From positions 503,182,942 through 503,246,941 of the forward strand of contig NC_081410.1 in NCBI RefSeq assembly GCF_030272615.1: DNA of 64,000 bases. Direction: 5' to 3'. The DNA is from Cryptomeria japonica (taxonomy: Eukaryota; Streptophyta; Pinopsida; Cupressales; Cupressaceae). Below are positions 34,856 through 46,215 of this stretch, piece after piece. The notes beneath the pieces were generated by a model, which did no database searches, had not been told where the DNA came from, and saw only the letters and a list, made by a program, of their open reading frames with translations. Each line of letters begins with the position of its first letter. Positions within the stretch are counted from its first letter, which is position 1. The translations under genes were made by a program, and so were the position numbers.

Positions 34856-35894
34856 TGTATACCTTGTAGATCTGCAAATTGTTGATGATTATTGCTTTGG
34901 TTCTTGAATGTAACCATAAGTGTTGTATGAAATGGCATGTAACATGACAAAACCTTGTGTCGACTTGAATTTTATCATCAGAATACTACCTGCAACATGT
35001 TAGTTTCACAAAATACAAAGGAAATGCTATAGGAAATCCAAACTCAACCAATGAAACTACATGAAATGAATATTAAAATAAAAATATTATTTTTACCTTC
35101 ATGATTTAAGTCTCATTGTGTCCCAACTCCACTATTATTGGTTGCAGATGATGTGCTCTCAGACAAGTACTGGTATCTTCCAAGATGGCATATGAAGAAT
35201 GGACTGATAACTGATAGTTAATTGATACTATGACATGCAATGCATATGATTTTAAAGCTAAATGAGAAATGCTAAATTGCTCATTGCTTCAAGATTAAAA
35301 CTCACAGATGCATAAGTTTTCTCAAATTGTTAACTTGATAACTCACTTGAAGACTAACTATTTCTCAACTCAAACTCCCACTTTTATAGACTTTTGAGAG
35401 GATATGATGATGTGGCCTAGATCAACGGTCATGATCAGATCTATAGATTTGGATGGCTATGAGCAAAGGTGAAGGTTGAGAGAAAGGGGGAAGGAGAAGA
35501 CAAGTGTCACTCATCTTGCCTTGACTGGGTTGCTAACTGGGGGAATCTAGGGATGTTTGGAGAAGATTTAAGCATGAGAGGACAAGTGGACTCAAGTCCT
35601 TCCTAATATTTAGGTATGTTGGAGAGAATATAGAAGAAGGTTAAGAAATATGTGTACGTACACAACATTTCATTTATTTTGGAAGTTGAAGATAAGTGGC
35701 CAATAAATGTTTTATTTATTTTAATTTGGTTGAATTAATTTAGCCACATGATGGATGAGTTGGCAAAGGAAAGATCAAATGAAGATGGAAGATGAGTTGG
35801 AAAATGAAATTATTTAATATTTGAGACTATAGGATAGAAGAATAATCATTAAATAGTAGATATTTAATTGATTGAAGAAATAATTAAATATTAG
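34856..35894 (-). repeat. Tat-B 3' LTR, left part (includes ATTAG target copy)
   Basis: The left end TGTATAC at 34856 is the exact inverse of GTATACA at 53867. A TATA box on the minus strand, TATAAAAG, lies at 35381-35388. The segment ends in a 35 bp tandem repeat that continues at 53598 after Tat-A, which proves the split. The last five bases, ATTAG (35890-35894), are the Tat-A target site copy. Confidence 0.65.
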
Positions 35895-37408
35895 TGTAGC
35901 TAGGAAAAGTGGAAATCATCAAAGCAAGTAGTATTAGTAATCTAGCTCAATCATGAAAGCTCAAATGCAATGATCAATCCTAAACACACTCAATAAAGAC
36001 ATGAAAACAAGACATTCAAGATTGAAAACTAAGCAAACCAAATGCAGACTTGAATGTCTCCTTCATGTGACTCCATTGTCCTTCTTTTTCCTTCAAATAG
36101 CTTTGTTTGTGGATCTCACCTACTAGTGCATAAGCATGATATGAAAGCAAGTAGACAAGATTGTAGTGCAAGAATACTCAAAGCGTGATTGATTCGACCA
36201 GGTAGGGATCTCGATTAAAGAAAATCATCCAATTTATAGACAAATTGGAGAAAAGATCAAATTAGCATGAAGAGATTCGAATGGAAATTGCAAATCAAGA
36301 ATGTCAATTATGACAAATTATGACAAATTTGCACTTTCTATGCAAGATTGATTGATTGATAATTCATGACAAAATTATGACAAATTTTATGTCAAAATTG
36401 ATTGATTGTCAATTATGACAAATTATGACAAATTGAAATGTCATTCCCATGAAATTAGGAGGAAAATAGGAGAGAATTGAAAAATAGATGAAATAGAAAT
36501 TAGGAAATTAGGAATTAGAAATTGAGGTAAATCAATTAATAATTTGTCATTTATTAATTAATTCACAAAAAGAGGAATAATTAGTTAGCCAATTAAATAA
36601 ACATTTAATTGTGACACGAAGACTTAGGATAAATAAATAATTTATTAATCCTAGAGGGTTAAATGAATAAAATCATGAAACCCTAAAAGATGAATTAGAA
36701 ATGCAAGGATGACAATTAGGTCCTGACAAAAGATAATTGATGTAGGGTCGATTTAATCATGATTCTGACTTGATAAATGACCAATGCTGATAAGTGATTT
36801 GATTGATAAATGCGCCAATTGACAAGGAACAATGACTAATTGATCCAAATTGACATAATTGAGAAAGACAATGATCGATGACAAATCGATCACAAAATGA
36901 CAAAATTGACAAGAAGACAAGGATCGATGACAAAATAGATTGCAAAATGACAAGATTGAAAATGTCAATGATCGATGATAAATCGATCACAAGACAACAA
37001 GATTGATGACAAATTGATCAAAAGACAAGGATCGATGACAAATCGATTGCAAGATAATAAGATTGAAAATGACAATGATCGATGACAAATTGATCGCATG
37101 ATGACAAGATTGATAAGAGGACAAAACCCTAATTAGGATTGACGATGTCCAAAATGATGACAAATGAATATGCACATTGATGCGATAGGATAAGATTGAC
37201 CAAAATCATGACAAATATTGTTATCGACAAGACCAAATTTGAAAGCGAGAAAAATGAGGAATGGAGAAGGAATCGATGCTTGCAAATGATAAAGACCAAG
37301 TGCGAATCATAGGAGAAATGTTAATGCAATGCAAAAACCCTGAAATAAGGCAATGCGCAAATGTTAAAGTATGATTCCGCAAGCATTGACCATTTTTAGA
37401 CATCTACA
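35895..37408 (-). repeat. Tat-A left (3') LTR
   Basis: 1,514 bp, ends TGTAGCTAGG and CATCTACA. It is very similar to 52070-53592 with scattered substitutions. The part from about 36,310 to 37,110 is full of short repeats built from GATGACAA, GATCGATGACAAAT and AAGATTGA. Compared with the right LTR it keeps 12 bases near 36,975 and lacks about 16 bases near 36,655. Confidence 0.95.
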
Positions 37409-37424
37409 TTTTGCCCCTCTTTGA
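37409..37424 (-). promoter_or_regulatory. Tat-A polypurine tract
   Basis: The minus strand reads CAAAGAGGGGCAAAA directly before the 3' LTR start (TGTAGATG). The same tract, with GAGGGGCAAAA, sits at the matching place in Tat-B (53868). It confirms the minus orientation. Confidence 0.88.
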
Positions 37425-38234
37425 GACAATGCAATTTTAAGCGTTGTTTCAAAGAACAATAATGAAAATGCCCTAGACAATAACAATGACATATGCATGC
37501 CCCCTCGAGGAATTGGCCGGAAACATCTAGAAAAGAGGCCAAGTGATCGATAAGAATGATAGAACATGATAGAAGCAAACAGACTGAAAATTGGGGATTG
37601 GATGCACGAATGACAAGAAATTGAAGGTGCAAAAGATAGCAACCAACATGAGATGGGGAGAGTGCACGTCCATCTATGCACTGACAAAGATCTATAAATG
37701 AAACTAAGAGGGTGAAAATTGCTCATTTGCACTAGCCAAAGAGGAGAAATTGTTGCTTTGGAAAAGGACACTTGCAGAGAGATGGAAAACATTCCAATGG
37801 CAGATCACCTCGGAGAACATGTACATACGTACAGATGACCGGACGATGCGGGAGCAGCGGTATGTATCTCAAAAACCCATATTTTTAATTTTAGGAATTT
37901 GACTGGCTTGCGGGACATTGCGGGGCCCATAGGGAATGCATAAACTAAATTTTGCGCTTGTGTAGGGTCTTCTGTGCTTGTGTAGGGGACACAGGTGCAA
38001 GTTGTGTTACACAGGCGCAGGACTTATCACACAAGCGTAGTTGTGCATTGTGAACCCTAATTTAGTCAAAAATGGCATACAAATGAGCCGAAAAGGGGGC
38101 ATAAGGGTAGGATAGGTCAAAAGAGATTAGAAACATCCTAATTTGTGGATGAAATGAGGAAATGCAACCCATAGGAGCAAACCCTAAAACTGACAAAATA
38201 TGCCCCAATTGTGAAGTAGAGTTGACAGTATCCA
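37425..38234. other. Spacer between 3' LTR and PMD ORF of Tat-A
   Basis: It holds a CCCCTCGAG site shared with Tat-B, and the motif cluster at 37953-38040. No coding frame is recognised. It would contain the promoter of the plus-strand PMD ORF, if there is one. Confidence 0.5.
37953..38040. repeat. Five-copy ACACARGYGCA motif cluster, PMD side of Tat-A
   Basis: Two inverted copies (TGCGCTTGTGT at 37953, TGTGCTTGTGT at 37973) are followed by three direct copies (ACACAGGTGCA at 37989, ACACAGGCGCA at 38010, ACACAAGCGTA at 38030). Spacing is 16-21 bp. The same motif is repeated five times at 51871-51963, close to the other end of the element. Confidence 0.85.
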
Positions 38235-40008
38235 TTGATCACGCAGGAGAACCGACCAGACTGCTTCATGTTACGACATAGACTCAGGAGCATGGACAGA
38301 GATACAATAGCAGGACTTGGAATATACTATATCACATTCATGCCCAAGATTAGGGCAAACACAGGACTGCTTACCGCATTGGCAGAGCGATGGCATTCAG
38401 AGACTTCCTCTTTCCATCTGGCAACTGGAGAGGTGATGGTGACACTAGAGGATGTATGGTTTATCCTCCACATTCTGATTCATGGAGAGATGATAGAGTA
38501 AGACCTAGTCATAGGGAGAGATGCATTGTGTAGATTATTTGAGTGCGACGCAGATGATCTAGATATCATAGAGAGGGAGATCGGCTGGGAGACCATGGCA
38601 TCAGAGTATGATCGATGATATGTGGTGATAGCAGTGGTGATAGAATGTCTACTAGCAGGAGACAGATGAGGACATGGATTCCTGATTAGATGGGGAAGAG
38701 TGCTAGAGCAGATGGCAATAGAGGGGATGGTGTATGCATGGGGACCATGTGTACTGGCTATGTTATATTTTCAGTTGCATCAGATATCATATCAGGGAGT
38801 GCAGACTTTGAGCTGTGGAGTCACATTGTTATAGGTATGGGCATTTGAGCACATAGCCATATGTCGACCGATTGTAGAGAGACAGGTATTACCCCACTGA
38901 CCATATGTGTACTGCTATGGGGGAGCACTGAGACAGGGTCTGTTTGGATACATATTGTATTGGCGACACAAGCTAGACAGACTGAGAGAGTTCACATGGA
39001 GGCCATATCGTGATTTCCCTGGATGGTCAGATGATAGTGATGAGCTACCATATTGTAGATAGGAGAGGTACCTGATTGGGCGACCAGTGAATCACCAGAG
39101 AGTGATTGAGATGTACCTACTAGAGAGAGTCAGATGATAGTTTGGAGAGAGGCAAGATGTACCTAGGAGGACTGCACACTTTGCCCGATCTCACAGAGAG
39201 ACGAGTCAGTGGGGGAGTATGATTCAGCCACACATAACATATTCTAACTTCACGCAGCTACAACAGAGATAGTGGGATTGGAGATCAGATGTGGAGGATG
39301 TCTGGATGACAAAGGAGTATGAGAGATGGTTTGCATGATGACAGCCAGTGCCATTGACAGATCCTAATATTCCAGTATTGAGGAGACAGGAGGACTTCCC
39401 ACTTGCAAGAGAGGAGGAGGGAGATGATGAGGATGAGGAGGATGAGGGCGGGGATGAGGATGAGGGGGATGATGAGGACAAAGATGATGATGGGGATGAT
39501 GATTATGAGCCAAACTCAGCTGATCAGGAGCCATTGCAAGATATACCCATAGAGCCAGAGACAGCTAGCATAGAGGAGATGGAGATGTGCAGGGCTACCA
39601 TAGCGAGTCAGCATGATCACATTGCAACATTAAAGAGACAGAATGCCATCTTGAGGACAGAGCATGATCAGTTCAGAGCGGAGATAGCCAGACTTACAAT
39701 GGCTTGAGATACAGCGATAGCACAGGCACAGCGAGAAGAACAGAGAGTCACTGAGTATATTGGGTCGATTAGGGATGCCAATGCACATGAGATGGCATAG
39801 ATGTTGGTAGAGACCGGAGAGGAGATATGCCATTGGAGGACACTATATGAGAGTGTAGTCCCACCAAAGCAGAGAGCAGGGCACGCTCTCGAAGGTCATT
39901 GAGCAGCATGGGGGGAGTGGACCTATGAGACCACCACAGCCAGGACCAGGAGGGACATCATCCTTGAGACATGGTAGGGATGAGGAGGATAGAGGGAGAA
40001 CCCAATGA
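38235..40008 (+). pseudogene. Plant mobile domain (PMD) protein ORF of Tat-A, antisense to pol
   Basis: The plus-strand frame gives PMD hallmarks: TGLLTALAERWHSETSSFHL, ATGEVMVTLEDVW, then LIRWGRVLEQMAIEGMVYAW, LAMLYFQLHQIS and VWAFEHIAICRP. After it come a strongly acidic stretch (39,410-39,520), a coiled-coil-like region and a Gly/Pro-rich tail ending at TGA 40006-40008 (after one frameshift near 39,890). About a dozen in-frame stops are TAG or TGA, none TAA. PMD proteins include the plant MAIN/MAIL family; in elements the function is unknown. The start is uncertain: the frame opens after CGCAG, which could be a splice acceptor. Confidence 0.85.
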
Positions 40009-41089
40009 CAAAGGCATGTGCTCCTTATGACAGAGACATATGTAGTTGGACATTTTGTAGTCAACCTATGGGCCATACTTAGGATAGACAGTCCAGTTTT
40101 GTACTCTGATATTATTTTGATATGTGATATGATATGCATCGATATGATGGAATGCAATGTGTTATGACTTATAGTTGTTTTCTATGTATGGATGACTTAT
40201 GCACTATTTATGTATTATTGTGGAACATGTATGGATGTATTTTTTTATGTGTTTTTGATGCATTTATAATATGAAATGGATAAAATGCATGATATGATAT
40301 TTGATATAATGCAAATGTACTAACCAAATAGATGCAGGAAGCAACATATGTGTTTTTGTGGGGAGATTGGAGAACTAGACTGAACTGACTATCCAAACTG
40401 ATGGAAGAAATGTTAGTAAGAAGAAATAAGACAGAAGACAGTTAGAGACGAAGAAAAACTTGCTTTCAGTAACACACTTTGTAGGTGAGAACCTTTATTT
40501 TAATGTAGCAAAATGGATGCGTAGCATCATGGCATTGAAGGCCGGAGCTGAAATGCAACCCTTTTTTGCAAAAGATAGACACATCGTAGACAAACAGCAA
40601 TCACAACAAAAAAGAAAGGGACCATGAACCATCCCGGTCACTCTAAATCACTCAGTGACATCATCGAGCAACATAGGAACATGATCGAAGATAAATCAAT
40701 AAATGATAAGACTCGCTAATTCCAACAAGTCAAACAAACATCTTGATCTTCATTGTCAAAAGTTGAAAGCGTTGATAAGATGATCATGTTGTCTGGTTTC
40801 TAAACATGTGGTACCCCGTCTAAGATAGGACACAGTCTAGTTTCAAGTATACCACACCCTGTATAAGACCCATGATAGTAGTGACAAGGACAGATGATAT
40901 TGATGCTGACGTTCGATTGATATGACAATTGTGATCAGTTTGAATGTCTAGTTTGATTGAAAAGTTCATCTGTTAATGTGTGATTTGCAGTAAAGCACAG
41001 TGTTGGATTGTGTGTCATTGGAGGGATGCTCAGTGATTTGTCTTATGCACAAAAGGGATATATTTTATTTTATTTTTTGAGTTTTTACA

Positions 41090-41325
41090 ATTTTTTTGTG
41101 TTCATTTTTTCAGGACTTTATTTGATTTTTTAGGGATTTTCTCAGGACATTATTTGATTTTTAGAGATTTTTTCAGGACATAATTTGATGTTTAGGGATT
41201 TTTTCAGGACATTTTATGATTTTTTTGAATTATTTCAAGACATTTTTTTATTTTTAGGGATTTTTTCAGGACATATTATGATTTTTTTGAATTATTTCAG
41301 GAAATTTTTTATTTTTAAAAGTTCC
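41090..41325. repeat. Tandem repeat built on TTTTTTCAGGACAT
   Basis: About seven imperfect units of 30-40 bp contain TTTTTCAGGACATT followed by ATTTGATTTTTAGGGA or ATGATTTTTTTGAATT. A short related unit (TTTTCAGGACTTTAT) recurs in Tat-B at about 61,600, next to the integrase stop. Confidence 0.75.
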
Positions 41326-41599
41326 AGTGATTGATCATGACAAGGGGAACGCACCCAATGCACATTTGAAAGACATATGTACAAAAAATCGGAGTATGCA
41401 AGACAATGATGTTGACCAATCATAGGCCTGGAACAGAACATTGGGTCAAGACAAAGATAGACATGATAAACCGACCGAGAGAAAGCATAGCTAGAGGTCA
41501 TGATAGATGACGGAGCAATGATCTCATTACACATGGTGCCTGATTGCCAGGTTTTCACCATGGTACTTTCCCAAAGCGCCTGTTTGCCAGGTTTTCACT

Positions 41600-41785
41600 A
41601 GAGGGCGAATCATTTTTCTTTACTTTTTTGCTCTTTTTCTCTTTTGTTTTCTTCACTTTTTTTGTATTTTTTTGCTTTTTTTGCTTTTTTTGTATTTTAT
41701 GCTTTTTTGATTTTTTTATATTTTATGCTTTTTTGATTTTTTTGTATTTTATGCTTTTTTTATTTTTTTGTATTTTTTCAGGATC
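41600..41785. repeat. T-rich tract with 25-30 bp units next to the integrase end
   Basis: Units of GTATTTTATGCTTTTTTGAT recur about four times. On the coding (minus) strand this is an A-rich tract starting about 30 bases after the pol stop. Tat-B has a comparable tract at 61,470-61,615. Confidence 0.8.
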
Positions 41786-41811
41786 ATACTTGAAGAAGTG
41801 CTGATAGAAAA

Positions 41812-44154
41812 TTATGCCCAATACTTGCGAAGGTGCATGCTATTGACAGGATCAGACAAAGGTTCACCTTCTAGAGTGGCAAGCTGATATGCCCCTGAGC
41901 CATAGGCTGCAGTCACTATGAAAGGCCCAACCCAATTAGGTTCAAACTTGCCTTTGATGATGTCAGTAGATTGTGCATTCTTGGGGTTTGCCTTTAAAAC
42001 CAAATCTCCCACTTTGAAGTGTCGCCCTTTGACCTTCTTATTATAAGAGTGACAGAGACGGTTTTGATATGCTTGCAAATGTGTCAGGGTTGTCTGACGT
42101 TTCTCATCTAACATCTCAAGCTGATGCAACCAAGAGACTCTATGTGCCTCATCATCAATCAGATGTTGCAAGGAAACATGCAAGGAAGGAATCTCCACTT
42201 CCAAGGGTAAAATGGCTTCCGCACCATACACCAAGGAATAAGGTGTTGCGCTAGTAGGTGTGCAGATAGAAGTGTGATAGGCCCATAATGTTGGTTTCAA
42301 CTGTACATGCCAATCTTGACCAGCGTCATTAACAACCTTTTTCAGGATCTTGATAATGGTTTTATTTGATGCTTTGGCTTGACCATTACCCTGTGGATAG
42401 TATGGACTAAAGAAACGGTGTTGGATATGAAACTTTTCACAGAGTTCCTTGACATCTTTATTCTTGAAGGGATTACCATTATCTGTGACTATGGCAAGCG
42501 GAACCCCATATCTGCATATGATATAATTCAATAGGAATTTTGAAATTTGCACACTAGTGATATAGGTCATGGGGATAGCCTCGATCCATTTTGTAAAATA
42601 CTCTGTGGCTGTAATGATGAACTTGTGTCCATTTGCAGATGTCGGGTGAATCTTACCAATAAGATCCAATCCCCATTGAGAAAAGGGCCATAGAGATATG
42701 ACAGAATGAAGCTCTTGGGCTGGTGCATGAATGTAATTTCCATGGATCTGGCATTTGTAGCACTTCTTAACAAAATCGTGAACATCTTTTTCCAGAGTGG
42801 GCCAATAATACCCAGCATGAATCAACTTTTTGGCTAAGCTCAGACCATTGAAATGACCCCCACATATACCATCATGAACCTCGTGTAAAGCCGTTTGTGC
42901 TTCATCAAAATCCAAACACCTGAGGAGGGTATGGTCAAAGGAACGATGGTAAAGGGTGTCGACAATGATGACATATTTGGCTGTCCATCGGATGAAGGCT
43001 CGGTGTTGGTTAGTGGAAAGGTTAGGTGGTAAGGTTTGGGATTTCAAATATTGATATACATCTTTGTACCACGGGGAGTTAGGACCAACAAGAATGCACA
43101 TCACAACTATTGTCGGAATGTCAAAAGAAGGGACAAGCAACTGCTCGACCAAAAATTCACATTTGTCCATATTGTGGGGCATATTTAACATGGAAGTGAT
43201 CGTAGCCATCGCATCTACCGACTTGTTTTGCATTCTTGGAACCTGACTGAAATGGATAGCCGTGAATTTTGTCTTGAAGAAATCTACCATATGCTTATAG
43301 GGAATAAGATTTTCATCTTTTGTTTTGTAGTCATCATTCACTTGTCGGATGACTAATTGAGAATCTCCATAGACTTGTAAATGCGTGATGTTCCAGTGGA
43401 CCGCTACTCGGAGTCCTATGACCAGTGCTTCATACTCTGCAATGTTATTGGTACAATGAAAAGTTATTCTATAGGACTTGGGAATAGCATCACCTTGAGG
43501 GGTGACAAACAAGATGCCTGCTCCGGACCCGAACATGGTATGGGATCCATCAAAGTATAACTTCCATTCATTAGAAGACATGAGAGAAAAGACTGATTCA
43601 TCTGGAAAATCGGTCAACATGGGATGATCATCATAAATAGGAGCCTCTGCAAGTTGATCTGCTATGACTTGTCCTTTTATCACCTTTCGCTCCATATACT
43701 CAATATCAAATTCACTGAGGATCATAACCCACTTTGCTAGGTGACCTGTCAAAGCTGCTCTGCTAAGCAAGTATTTTAGGGGATCAATTTTTTCAACCAG
43801 CAATGTTTGGTGATTTAACATATAGTGTTGAAGCTTCTGTGTTGCAAATACCACTGCTAAGCATGCCCATTCAATAGTTGAATAATTTAGCTCATAGCCT
43901 ACTAGTGTCCGGCTGATATAATAAATAGCTCGCTCTTTGCCGTTCTCATCCTGTTGGGCCAAGAGAACTCCTAGTGTCGTTTCAGTTGTAGAAATATACA
44001 ATATAAATGGCTTTCCTTCAATAGGAGGCATTAGAATAGGCGGCGACAACAAATAGTCCTTGAGAGCTTGAAAGGCTGATTGACATTGCTCAGTCCATTT
44101 AAAAGTGACACCTTTATGCAATAGATGTTGGAATGGATGAAATTTGTCTGCCAA
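41812..44154 (-). pseudogene. Tat-A pol, C-terminal part: RNase H, second RNase H, integrase
   Basis: A 780-codon open frame, longest in the window. It starts just after a TAG that breaks it from RT. Order: first RNase H with TTLGVLLAQQDENGKE and YYISRTLVGYELNYSTIE; second RNase H with WKLYFDGSHTMFGSGAGI, NNIAEYEALVIGL and VYGDSQLVIRQV; integrase zinc-binding H-H-C-C (HDGICGGHFNG to KKCYKCQIHG); core with LDLIGKIHPTS (Asp) and AIVTDNGNPFK (Asp). The third catalytic residue is lost: GQAKASNKT has Lys where Glu is needed. It ends LRKYWA plus TAA. The frame was long preserved, but the integrase should be dead. Confidence 0.93.
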
Positions 44155-44178
44155 CTGAGCTATAAAGTGGCGGATTGA

Positions 44179-45669
44179 CTATAGCTTTCCTTGCAGACTT
44201 CTTAGTTGACGAAGATTAGAAGGAGGAGGCATATCCATTATTGCTTTAACCTTGGCAGGGTCGACTTCAATGCCTCTGTGAGAAACAATGTACCCTAGTA
44301 ATTTTCCAGTTGTGACACCAAAGACACACTTCTTTGGATTGAGTCTGAGCTTGTAGGTCTCCATTCGGTCAAAGATTGGGCCCAGGGTGGCTAAATGACT
44401 ATCTCTTATGACAGATTTGCATAATAAGTCATCAACATAGTCCTCCATCAAAGTATACATGAAATCATGGAAAATTGTCGTCATCACTCTTTGATATGTT
44501 GCACCTGCATTTTTAAGACCGAAGGGCATCACATTCCAATAGTAGGTACCCCAAGCACATGTGAATGCAGTCTTATGTTGGTCTTCAGAAGCAATGTGAA
44601 TTTGGTTATAGTCGGAGAAACCATCCATCAATGAGAGCATCTCATATCCAGCAGTCATGTCAACTATGATGTCGATATTTGGCAGTGGAAAATCATCTTT
44701 AGGGCATGCTTTATTGAGATCCCTAAAATTTGTATAGATTCCGATGCCCCCAGTTACTTTGCTAACTGGTACCAAATTTGAAATCTAGTCTGCATAATCA
44801 ATGGGTCTGATAAAGCCCACATCCAGTAATTTTTTCAGTTCTACCTTGACCAAAAGAGCCACCTTGGCATGCATCTTTCTAAGTTTCTGTTTGATAGGCT
44901 TGGCATCTGCTTTTAATGGCAAGTGATGAAGAACTAATTCTGGATCGAGGCTAGGCATATCTACATAGGACCATGCAAAGTTGATCTTCTTCTCAAGAAA
45001 GAAATTGACAAAATCTATCTTTTCCTGTTTTGATAGAGAAGCAGCAAAATGAATGACCTTAGGGTTGTTAGGTGTACCCAAATTGATTTCTTCAGTCATT
45101 TCCACAAGCAATGTTGATTTATCCTGACTTGATAGGGGTATGTCCACTCTTCCACCTTTGGGCACCTCAGAGAGGTTTTCACCCGTAGGTACGTCTTTTA
45201 TTTTTACTTTTGTATGATCAGAGAGTGCCTTACAGTTTTCACTCAAAGATCTATTCTTTTGATTCTTTACCTTTTCTTTTCTTTTTTCATTTTGATGACT
45301 GGAAGATGGAGTTGACTCCCCAAAATATGCTATGGAATCTAGGTCAATAGCAAATCCTTCCTTATGATCACCTTGTGGTATGCCTTCCCATAGTCCAAGG
45401 AATTTTGCACTTGCTTCATCATTTTGAAAACAGTCCAATGTGAGTGGTTCTTGTTGGTCATGTTGGATAAGCTGGGGATAGACGAGGGGCATGTCATCAT
45501 TGGTTTTAAGGAGAGAGAGGACTGAGATGGCAAAGATGTAAACATCTGTGGTATCACTGTCTGAACTACTTGTATCTGATTCAGAGCTTGGATCCCAGGA
45601 TGACTCTATCCAAGCATTAGGACATGTTTTAGGAAGAGGAGTTATTTCATGTTTGTCTTCCATAGGCAA
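44179..45669 (-). pseudogene. Tat-A reverse transcriptase with N-terminal extension
   Basis: Two in-frame pieces separated by one TAG at 44785 (a Trp codon in YADWISNLVPV lost to TGG-to-TAG). The second piece has RT motifs: YTNFRDLNKACPKDDFPLPN, MDGFSDYNQIHIASEDQHKT, WGTYYWNVMPFGLKNAGATY, the catalytic YVDD in MEDYVDDLLCK, and LRLNPKKCVFGV. The first piece has an acidic Ser-rich spacer and the RT lead-in (PIKQKLRKMHAKVALLVKVE). Another TAG at 44178 separates it from the RNase H part, still in frame. RT active residues are intact. Confidence 0.93.
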
Positions 45670-45759
45670 ATTATCAGGGTCAAGGAAAATATTGTCAAGG
45701 GCATAGGAGCTAGAAGAGAAAGAACTCCACTCCCATTCATTGGAATCAGTTTCGGGTCA

Positions 45760-46200
45760 AGTATCCTCAGGTGTTATTTCATCATTAGAGTCACGCCCTT
45801 TTCCACATGTGGTCACTTTGGTAGATGAGGATCCAATTCGCAATGGTACAAAACCTAACCCTAAAGTTGGAGATCACATCTTGGGTATAACAGGTTCTAG
45901 CCTTCCATTCTTGTTCAGGCCTAAGCCACTACAGTCGTCATATCCTTTCTTTTGCAGCATAGTAAATCCTTTGCCATACCATTCCACTAGCAACCTGATA
46001 GGTGGGGTCTTAGTTGGATCCCTATAAAGCCCATCTATGACATCATCATCTAAAGTTTCTTTGTCAAGTTCACCCCATCTTGTAAATGTAGTGGGAGGCT
46101 GATATTGAATAACTACCTTAGGTTCCTTTTGCAACAAATGTGGTTTGCCATAAGATTTTGGAGATATTGGTAAATTGCCAATGAGGAATGTTTGATCCAT
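45760..46200 (-). pseudogene. Tat-A G-patch domain between protease and RT
   Basis: The frame contains LQKKGYDDCSGLGLNKNGR, which matches the glycine-rich G-patch signature (GYxxGxGLGxxxxG). Upstream is a linker with RWGELDKETLDDDVIDGLY. G-patch domains are known in the same place in Ogre-type plant elements and in some retroviruses, where they are thought to bind RNA. TGA stops at 45874 and near 45760 both read as CGA losses. Confidence 0.75.
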
Positions 46201-46215
46201 TGAATATTCTCTGCA

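Larger units (their letters stand above)
40009..41811. other. Spacer between PMD ORF and pol of Tat-A
   Basis: Non-coding AT-rich sequence with converging transcription expected from both sides. It contains two simple-repeat tracts (41090-41325 and 41600-41785). A similar spacer is at 59713-61618 in Tat-B. Confidence 0.5.

Noticed and set aside
36310-37110. CRISPR-like array
   Set aside because: Repeat units vary in length and sequence, there are no unique spacers, and they lie in an LTR of a plant element.
37221-37792. Minus-strand frames of 60-142 codons next to the Tat-A 3' LTR
   Set aside because: They cross the LTR/polypurine junction, show no domain and are not repeated at the 5' LTR.
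39224-39481. Ser-rich minus-strand frame
   Set aside because: It is antisense to the acidic GAT/GAG-rich tail of the PMD ORF.
41544-41804. 86-codon Phe-rich plus-strand frame
   Set aside because: It translates the T-rich simple repeat after pol.
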